Origin: Artemisia argyi
Lineage: Eukaryota > Streptophyta > Magnoliopsida > Asterales > Asteraceae
Direction: 5' to 3'
DNA length: 64,000 nt
Assembly (NCBI GenBank): GCA_030686995.1
Contig: CM060696.1
Span: 11,142,487 to 11,206,486 of the forward strand
Both the position numbers and the translations under genes were made by a program. Below the pieces are notes generated by a model. The model did no database searches. It saw nothing but the letters and a program-made list of their open reading frames with translations, and was not told the DNA's origin. Each line of letters begins with the position of its first letter. The first letter of the stretch is position 1. Positions 20,528-29,261 of this stretch are shown piece by piece.

Positions 20528-22798
20528 ATGGACAACGGGAACATCTTTGAACCCGTCATCCCACAACAACAAAACCCACCATTAGAACCTCTTAGGCCCC
20601 GAACCTTAGGAGAGTATTCCCGACCTAGCCACCAAGGCTACCGAAACACCATTGAGCTCACCGGAGCCAATGTGACCCCCTTGCGATCCGACACCATCCG
20701 GTTGGTGCAAAGCGGATGTGCATTCCATGGACTTCGTTCCGAAGATCCAAACCAACATCTTAAGGACTTCCTCAAAATCGTAGATTCCATAGACCTAGAT
20801 GTTGAAACTAGAGAGACAACCCGATTACGCCTATTCCAATTCTCTTTACGGGATCAAGCTAGTCAATGGCTTGAGCGTTTACCCGCGGGATCCATCACCA
20901 CATGGGATAACCTCACCAATCGCTTCCTTACTCAATTCTTCCCACCGGGGAAGACTGCAATGCTTAGAAATGACATTCTGATGTTTGAACAACAGCAGGG
21001 TGAAACTTTCTACGAAGCTTGAGCCCGTTTTAAGGATCTCCTCCATAAGGTCCCTCATGATGGTATAAACCTTTGGTTATTAGTCCAGATTTTCTACGAC
21101 CATGTTGACTATCATACAAAGCGCACAATTGATAGGGCCGCGGGAGGTAAACTGCGTGATAAGAATGCCGAGGAATCTTGGGCAGTTATCGAGGAGCTCG
21201 CCACTGATAATCAGGAGATGTGGGAGTTTAATCATACAGTAAAAGCGGCTATCAATGCAGTCTCAACATCTGGAGGGACCACCGAAATCCCCGATGAACT
21301 CCTATGCAAACTCGAGGCAAAAGTTGACTTTTTTGAGGAAAGGCAAAGGAGGCCTTTAAGTCCTAGACGAGCTACTATCAATTCTGTCTCAAAACCAACT
21401 TCGGCACCATTATCTGAGTCGCCTTCTAGAGAAAATGTCGAGACTTTTCAGAACTATACCCCACCTTGTTCCCCTCCCAAGGAACTTAGCTCGGAGTTTG
21501 AAGCTAGGATGAGAGAATATATGGCAACTCACTCAGATCGGCTTGCTAGATTCGAGGAAGCAGTTTATAAGCAAAGAGAGGAGATGCAGGAGAAAATGAA
21601 TGAGATGATGAGTCTATTAGAGGAGTATGCCAACCAGAGAACCCCCGAAAGAATACTACTAAGGAAAGAAAGCGCCACTCCCACCACCCAATTTGTTAAC
21701 TCCATCACCATTGTCCAAAAGGATAACGAGAAGGTAGAAACTCCTGCTAAACAAACCTTAGAAAAACCACCAGAATCCCAACCTTTGAGTTACTACCTGA
21801 AACAAGATATAAACAAAAACACCATAACAAATTGGATTAAGGGTGATGGGCATAACCAACCCTCCAAACAAGTTTCTGAGAAAGAGGAAGAAGTGAAAGA
21901 TGAGTATGATACGTTACCTGAAGGATCAGTATTCGAGAGGCTTTTGGTACAAAAAGTGGCTACTAAGCAGATAGCATGTGGGAACTTTGAGATACCAACG
22001 AGAATCGGGGACTTGAAACATCTTAGTGCTTTCGCCGACCAAGGATCGGAAGTAAATCTTATGCCCCTAACTATTTACATCCAACTAACGTCAAAAATGC
22101 CAGCCCCTACTCGTGTTAGGTTATCTCTCGTTGGACACTCGTACGTATACCCCCTAGGAATCGCAGAAGATGTATTAGTCAATGTCGCAGGATTCATGTA
22201 CCCCGTTGATTTTATGATCATCGATGATAAAGGGGATGGATGCATGCCAATAATCTTTGGGGCACCATTCCTCGCCACCGCTAGGGCTGTCATTAAGTAT
22301 GAAGGTAGGAAGATTGAGCTTAAATCTGTAAAAAGAAAAATTAGCTTCTCCATGACTCCGCGAAATGGACATGAGAACTTGAGTTGGAGAAAGATCAAAA
22401 ACAACATTGGCACGACACCCATTCGTGTTCAGAATAAAATTCTTGCATGGGAGGCAAGAATCAAAAGCTATAAGAAAGCCAAAAATGAAAGAAGGAAAAG
22501 CAATAAGGTTCAGGTCGAATTCGAACATACTCGACCCGCAGAAAATTATATACCATTTGAGAAAGGGAACTTGGTACTCTTGAGACACTTGGAAACAACA
22601 ATACCACCTGATAAACCAAGTCCTTGGTGGTATGGGCCGTTCACAATCGAAGGTGTGAGCCAAGATGGGGTAGCTGACTTGAGAAGTAAAGTAGGTGGAA
22701 TGGTGATGGCGAGTATCGACAGATTGATACACTATCACCATAACAGTAATGATCGCAACTACATGGGGTATATCATTTCAAGAGATGAGGTCACGTAG
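20528..22798 (+). pseudogene. Gag-protease polyprotein fused in frame to an integrase C-terminal-like segment; one nonsense codon
   Basis: The start is at 20528, 164 nt after the LTR. Gag capsid motifs follow (AFHGLRSEDPNQHLKDFL, LRDQASQWLERLP, FLTQFFPPGKT). A TGA at 21020-21022 stands where Trp is usual (FYEAW). The same frame is then open to 22798. A charged region precedes a retropepsin-like domain (AFADQGSEVNLMPLTIY, PIIFGAPFL) at about 22030-22330. The last ~100 codons (FEKGNLVLLRHLE, SPWWYGPFTIEGV) look like the C-terminal domain of Gypsy integrases. The reverse transcriptase, RNase H and integrase core that normally separate protease from this tail are absent, with no frame break at the join. 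The deletion derivative therefore has a continuous ORF except for the single stop codon. Confidence 0.8.
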
Positions 22799-22800
22799 TA

Positions 22801-25158
22801 ACCCATGACCTTGAGTCTAGCTACAAGACTCGTAAATAAAGAAAAGCGCTTCTTGGGAGGCAACCCATGTTTTGTGTGATTTTTATTTTTGTTTGTTTGT
22901 TATTTGCTTCCGTATGCATGCTTAATTTTTATTGTTGGTAGATTATGTTTCTAAACTAAATAGTGGAAATACTTTACTTTGTTGTTTTGGCCTAGTCTTA
23001 ACTCCACCTAAAGGTATTTTTGCAAAAGATAAGTGTAAGGGGAAACCCCAAATATGTTTTCAAGAAACAAACCGATCATGATTCTCTACAATATTAAATG
23101 AACATGTATATTCGTACTTGTTAGAGTCAAATGCTTGTATTGAGTCATAATGAAGTTTTTGCAGGATTTTCCAGGAAGTAGGACCAAGTTTTTCCAGAAA
23201 TTTTCTGGAAACTTAACATAAGAATTTCTGCAGGTCAATCCTGACGGTGTCAAGAGTTTACTCTTGACGGCGTCAAGTGTAAAAATCTGGAAATTTTACC
23301 AGTTTTGTTTTTCTAACGGAGTCTTATGGTTTTTGTGAATTATTAAGTTTTATAATCTCCAGGAAATCTGCAAACTTCATTCCAAAAGCATTATATCTTA
23401 TTTTGTTTTCTAGGATTTAGTAACTTATATAGGATGCCGCCGATTTTATGCGAGGTTGTCTTGTCTATTTTATCAGGTTTTACAGGTTATGTATGACAAG
23501 AAGATGATTTATATTCTGGAAGGGAAGCTTTGATTGTTCATTTTCTTTGAGGAAGATTTAACCTGGCCACCTTATTATCCATACCAAGCGAATCAGGGGA
23601 GTATTTGATTTCATTCTCTTTACTTTTTAACTTTTACATTCTTTACTTGAACATTGGGGACAATGTTCATCTTAAGTGTAAGGGGAGGGTAAAAAGATGA
23701 TACCTTACATATGCACTTTCGCTTGAGTTTGTTTTGTTTAATGGTAGATGTGTAATAAAACTATGAGAAATACTTGTTAGTGCAATTTTAGCGCCAAATT
23801 TAAATTTTTTTACAACATTTAGGAGTGAAACTTTAGCCATAGCAAGCGTATCATGGATAGGAGATTGTATGACTAGCACATAACCGTATATTCAGAAAAA
23901 TTTTCCACCCAAATATGTGAGGTTCGCCTTTAGATTTGATAGGAAAAACATTTACTATTAGTGCTTATGAGTGTACCGGTAGTATTTAGATTCTAGAACT
24001 TGCGTTAGTGATGCATCCCGAGACCGCTAGTAAGACTACATTCGTGTAGTAGGATTTACTACATGATAAGAGGCATTAGGATTACCCTTGTGTTAAACCC
24101 GTATTATGATTACTTGACCATTTAAGTCATATTACTTGGCTAATTAAGTTAACTAATTTTTCCCACACCCTTAGCGTTGTACTCATTTTTAGTACACGAT
24201 ACCCCTAGTACACCCCTCCGAGCCTATCTTTTCGTTTCTAACTTTAAGCATTTTACTTAAAGGAAGAATTTGTTACACCCCACTTAAATGTACAACCAAA
24301 TCGCCTTAGCCTTCCGTGTATGCGCTCATTTTTAGTGCATTATTGTTATTTGTTAAACCCTAAGTTAACTATCTAATTGATTACATGGTTGCTAAGTCGA
24401 GTCATATCCTTGTACATATTGTTTTGGGACGATTGGGACTCATGGGTAAGTACTTATTTTATGGAGTAATGGGGAAGAACATAATATATTACCCCCATAT
24501 GTGCGTTAATCTTAAAAGTACTCCAAGTGTTTTGATTTTCTTAATTCGAGTCATTAGATTAGTTAAATGTAAAGTATAGAAATAGAAGAAAAAAAGAGAA
24601 AAAAAAACATACGGACTACCATCCCTTTTCATTCTATGTTCATTTTATGTTTTTGTTATTTTTCATTTATTAGCTTAAGTCGAGTCTAGTCTTGGCTTAG
24701 CAACGCCATATTGTACATGTAATTGACCAAGATTGTTAACTCGCCACCAGTAAAACTTCCTTTATCCAACAAAACCGTGTATTTCATATCCCTACACCTA
24801 ACGTTACAACCCTTTAAAAGACCTCTTTGATAGTTTATCCTAGGTGCTTACGCCATGTGGTGGAGGTTTGATCCTTTCCCAAGCCTATGGTAATCTATTT
24901 TGCTATGACAGGTAGTGAGAGATATCTTCCGTTTCCATATTGTAATTTACACTTTATTACACCCGAGAGATGTGAGTATCTAAACACTATTTGTGAGGTG
25001 CTTGTGTATGACCTCTGTGCTTGTCTATTGGTCTTTAGTGGAACGATTATTTGTTGTAATTACTTTTATATTAGTGCTAAATGACCCCTAACTTGTCCTT
25101 TGAGTAGAATAAAAGCGCATTTGCTTGAGGACAAGCAAATCTCAAGTGTAAGGGTATA
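22801..25158 (+). other. Non-coding 3' internal region of the plus-strand Athila/Tat-like element
   Basis: A conserved block CTTGGGAGGCAACCCATG begins about 50 bases after the ORF stop. A TGACGG/CGTCAAG pair lies at about 23240-23275. Before the 3' LTR come the AAGCGCATTTGCTTGAGG/ACAAGCAAAT segment and the purine-rich AAGTGTAAGGG. The region matches 1-2236 in reverse. I see no convincing sense-strand gene. Confidence 0.75.
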
Positions 25159-26550
25159 TGATGAGGCGAAAAATGATCCGTTTTTAGGGGGTCATTTAAG
25201 CCCGAATTCGAATTTATTTGATCAAATATTACCCTAAATCGTTCCTTTTGTGATTTTAGGTACTTTGGGAGTGAAATCTGGAAAAGGAAGCAATTCGGAC
25301 GTTTTTGGAGCATAAAAGTGAAGAAAACGTCAAAGTCTTAATTTTCCATGCTGGGAACAGTAGGTGACGGCGTCAAGAGTAACTCCCTGACGGCGTCAAG
25401 AGCAAAATTCCATGACGATCCAGTGAAGATTTGAAGGCGTAACGAAGTTGGGCGTCAAGAGTTAAAGTCATGACGGCCTGGAAATGATTAAGTCTTGACG
25501 GCATCAAATGTAGATCAAGGCAGTCCGAGAAGAGTTTTGGCGGCGAGGTGACGGCGTCACAAGCTTGGTCTTGACGCCGTCAGACCCCTTTTCCTATATA
25601 TAGTTTTCTAATTTTTTCACATTAAGAGAGAAGTTTTGGAGAAACCCTAAGTACGATTTTGGTGCGAATTTTACAGGTTTTTCAAGGGTTCCAAGCCCTT
25701 GATACCTTTCATGTGTAATTAAGATAAGTGTTCTTTCAATTCAATCAATATGTCTATGTGTTGGTTGTCTATATCTTGTTCTTGTCTTAATTCCATCATG
25801 CTAGGCTAGATCAATCATGTGTTTGCTTGGATCTAATGAAACCTAGATGTTAATTATGTGTTGATTACTTGTTTATTCTTGTCTTGGATGAATGATTTAT
25901 ATGTTAGGCTTAAGAAAACTGGCAGATCTCCAATTGGTAACATGCTTGAACGTCTTAAGAAACATGAACCGACGCGCACTAGGTCTTTATTGGTTGTATT
26001 TAATGCATGAGTCACTGTTTACAATCCCTATAGTTGTGCTGGGCATGGTGTAGGAGGAGATAAGAGCTCATAGAATTGGGGAGTTAAGTGTGCCACCCCA
26101 TGAATGGTATTAAGGAATACGATCCGTCATCCATGCAATTATAACATGTAAAAGATGTCTAGGGAGTAGTGAAATCTAAGTAAACACATTTTCTCCACTT
26201 ATTGCTCACAACCTTAGTATAATTTAGTTTAATTTCAGTTTTAGTATTTTATTTTGATTGCATTGTAGTATTGGGTTAGTTGATTAGCAACTAATGCCGC
26301 CCAAATCCTTCAAACCCGAGATATTTACTTGCTTTCTAAAAAATATAAAAATACAAAAATAATCATCCCTCACCTTTAGAACTAGTATTTAGGTTGTCTA
26401 ATCCTAGCGACACTATTCCTAGCTGAACGATCAATCCCCCGGTACTTGTCACTATACTATACTACAATGATCAGGTACACTGCCTGGTGGGGGTTGTAAG
26501 CTTCTCAAGATCCCTTGAGAGGTAAAGCCTGGTGCGATTCCCACGTATCA
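25159..26550 (+). repeat. 3' LTR of the plus-strand Athila/Tat-like element
   Basis: This is the 1392-bp partner of 18961-20363, ending CACGTATCA before the ATCAT duplication. Confidence 0.93.
25364..25603 (+). promoter_or_regulatory. LTR promoter: clustered TGACG/CGTCA palindromes upstream of TATA box
   Basis: At least six TGACGGCGTCA-like or half sites (TGACG, CGTCA) occur within about 220 bp, mostly followed by AAGAG. A TATATATAG box follows at about 25594-25602. TGACG is the core of as-1-type sites bound by plant TGA bZIP factors, so a stress- or salicylate-responsive LTR promoter is plausible. The equivalent block at 19165-19405 in the 5' LTR has lost several CpGs. Confidence 0.6.
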
Positions 26551-27193
26551 ATCATAAATAATGTATCTTATATTTGCATGTTTAATCCGTGAATAACTTT
26601 AACTTATTCTAAATAGTGCGTTGTCAATTAATGATATGGGAGTATCATTGAACTAAGACAAATATGAGTTTTGGTATAATATATTTAAATATATTGATGC
26701 GTAGACATGCCAATTTCACATGATATTCGATAATTGAAAAATTGAATATAGGACAAAATCCCAATAACATGATTGTACTTATGGATGTTGTCATTATAGT
26801 AAATCATGAATATTTATCCTCAGACTTGAGATACCAGGTAACTACTGTGGATGTAGCTCATCTTCTGTGAGATAATCTAATGCTATCCGTAACTGGCAGT
26901 TATAAGTATTATTTTCAGAGGTGATGCGAAGTTCATAGGTTATGCTTGTAGTCGATACGGGATTTGTTTCCTTCAAATTTGTTTTGAAGATTAATACTGT
27001 TTGGCCGCTCGTAGGATTAACAAGATGTTTGCATGGCCATGCCCAAGGTCTATCTGGAATACGTTCAGATGAATTGGTAATCTTACTTGATCATAAATAA
27101 CGAGAAACATTAGTTAATTATGGAATGCCTTCAATCCATATCCATATTAACATAGTATTAGAATCAAAAGGATAAGTATGATGATGAATCATC

Positions 27194-27248
<55 letters not shown>

Positions 27249-27340
27249 GAAACCATACTCGAGATCGTTTTGGGGACATTAGCTTGTTATGCTAGACTAA
27301 CCATTGTCGTTGTTACATTAATCTATATCCGAGTGGGAGC
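26551..27340 (+). other. Copia 3' internal region after nested insertion
   Basis: Non-coding continuation of the Copia element, starting with the second ATCAT. It contains a 47-base T run (about 27200-27246) and ends in GAGTGGGAG, a likely polypurine tract. No ORF of note. Confidence 0.55.
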
Positions 27341-28094
27341 TGTTAGTTTTAACGGATAATAAATTAATATATCATGACCGGACTCGAACTCGAGACTTCG
27401 GGATTGCACACTTTACGTATGGGTTTCAATTAATTAATAATTATTGTTTTAGTGACGAATAATTATTAAATTCACGAAACAAGCACTTAACGGTAACTAA
27501 CGACCGTTAGACAAAAGTTAAAGGACTAGAGATGAAACAATAAGGCAAGAAGGATCTAGAACCCCCCCCCCCCCCCCCCCCCCGGGCTCTAGGATCGGCC
27601 GAAACCCAATCCCACATGGGATGGGAGTGTCTTTTGCTCCAAGTTTGAGATAGTATATATACATGGCCTCTTGTATTCATTCTTCTCATCCCTTGGTTCA
27701 TTAGCAAGCCAATTCACTTTCTTTCATCTCTTTTCTTTGAGCTATTGAAGATCCATCGTGATCAACAAAGGCTCATTAGTAGTGCTTGCTTGTGAATTAA
27801 GAACCTAGTTTTTCTAATTGAAACGCTATTAGTAAGTGTGTTCGAGAACGAAGTGTTAACATACTTTTGTTAACAAGGTGATTGCCCTATTTCGACTAAC
27901 CCTAGTCGATCCGCCATTAAACCCTAATTAGGGTTTATAGTTCTTGTTCCATTGGTTTCTTGTTCTTGCTAGAAATCACAAAGGTACGCATCTTTTATAT
28001 TCGGTTAATTTATTATTTGTATTTGATCTTTTCTGCTGCGTACTCTTTGATGTTTATGTGTTTATATTATTGTTATGATTCACATATTCCAACA
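27341..28094 (+). repeat. Putative Copia 3' LTR
   Basis: It begins TGTTAG directly after the purine-rich GAGTGGGAG and ends TTCCAACA, giving near-matching terminal inverted hexamers. It contains a run of about 22 C at 27561-27582 and a TATATATAC box at about 27653. A primer-site-like TGGTTCCAGAGC occurs at 28148, about 50 bp further on. The right border is therefore uncertain, and a 5' LTR of another copy cannot be excluded. Confidence 0.5.
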
Positions 28095-29261
28095 GTTAGC
28101 TTGTTGTTTTATATGTAGGAGGATTACTACAAGCATGTTAATGATATTGGTTCCAGAGCATAGGTATGCTCATCTAATTACATGGAACAAGATCTCATGT
28201 CTTAATCTTTTTTAGAACATCTAAGGTCTTCATGAGACAACATGATGTATCAATTAGTTCATAAAGATGCGTGCTTGACAGTAATTAAATAGATTTGATT
28301 TATTGTTAAACCTTGTGAGTGCACGGGCCTTATAAATAGTACAATTGATAACATATGCTTGACAATAAGTGCACATGATAAGTTACTAAAGCTATAATTT
28401 GGCATGGCTTCATTCATGTATTAACCTTTGGCACCATCCTTAATCTTTGGCTCTATCCTTAACCTTTGGCGCCATCCTTCATTGACACTCTCTGGAGAAG
28501 GTTTGGTTTTCTTGAACGACGGGCGATTGAAGAGCAACTGGATTGAAAACATCAAAGAAAACTTAAGTTGTGAACACACAGATGTATATGACATAGAGCA
28601 TATTAGTTTACACCATTCTGATCATCAATGACAAGCAGAAATCCTAGACCCTTGAAGACCTATTTCATATGTTTATCTCATGAGCCAATTTCTTATATCA
28701 ATAGCGGACAGTTATACTCCTTTGCCTCATGGCCATTCCATTGATTTCATATAAAGATATCGTGTTCCTTCTCTGTTAACAAAATTTCCAAGTATTCACC
28801 AATTCTATCACTTCAAGCTTTAGAGTAAAAATAAACATGAAATGGGCCGATTCAATTCCGTTTTGCAAGCAATAACAATTTTCGCCCAAGATTATAATGG
28901 CCCTGATAAACAGGACACATGTTTTGTTAACTTTAAAATCAAGAATATAATCATCGGATTTTTTTTTTTAATTTATTTATTTTTTGTTTTTTTTATTATT
29001 TTATTTCAACTGGATGAAGGTTTCACCAATTAGCCAATTACAAAGTAAGACATTCCAGCAATTCATAGCCTTAGCACGAATAAGGGTATGACAAAGTAAG
29101 ACATTCATATCAATGTGTAAAAACATCATTGCTTTAGATTATGTAAATTTAGTATGCAAAATGTGTTCCAAGTGATTTAATCAACGGTGATATACTTGTA
29201 GACATGATAGACTAACAATTATCAAGAAAGGATTAAGAATTGAAAAAACAAAGTGGCGTAC
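28095..29261. other. Region without a supported gene
   Basis: It holds the primer-site-like TGGTTCCAGAGC at 28148-28159, a repeated ACAAAGTAAGACATTC (about 29039 and 29091) and A/T-rich sequence. A possible remnant of the last DHAR exon lies at about 29051-29078 on the minus strand (AAGGCT then ATTGCTGG); that is speculative. Confidence 0.4.

Larger units (their letters stand above)
18961..26550 (+). mobile_element. Complete Athila/Tat-like LTR retrotransposon, deletion derivative
   Basis: Total length is 7590 bp. LTRs of 1403 bp (18961-20363) and 1392 bp (25159-26550) start TGATGAGGCG and end GTATCA. The target duplication ATCAT is present at 18956-18960 and 26551-26555. Internal parts are an Asp-type primer site (20371), a gag-protease ORF fused to an integrase-tail-like segment (20528-22798), a ~2.36-kb non-coding 3' region and a purine-rich AAGTGTAAGGG before the 3' LTR. 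No reverse transcriptase, RNase H or integrase core is present, so it is non-autonomous. Confidence 0.93.
16207..28094 (+). mobile_element. Copia-type LTR retrotransposon, 5' part missing and host to several insertions
   Basis: The remaining body comprises integrase C-terminal part, reverse transcriptase and RNase H (16207-18872), an 88-bp spacer, then after the nested element about 790 bp of 3' region, a GAGTGGGAG polypurine-like stretch and a putative 3' LTR (27341-28094). The 5' half lies left of the window beyond the gag-only element. Insertions are the gag-only element at 16206/16207, a 389-bp MITE at 17502-17890 and the Athila/Tat-like element at 18961-26550. Confidence 0.8.

Noticed and set aside
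27561..27582. C run as a functional G-quadruplex or origin signal
   Set aside because: A single homopolymer of about 22 bases is at least as likely to be a slippage or assembly feature; no further structure supports a role.
28428..28631. Possible LINE endonuclease fragment (ends HISLHHSDH)
   Set aside because: Only a few residues resemble the SDH motif and flanking residues do not line up without shifts; too weak to call.
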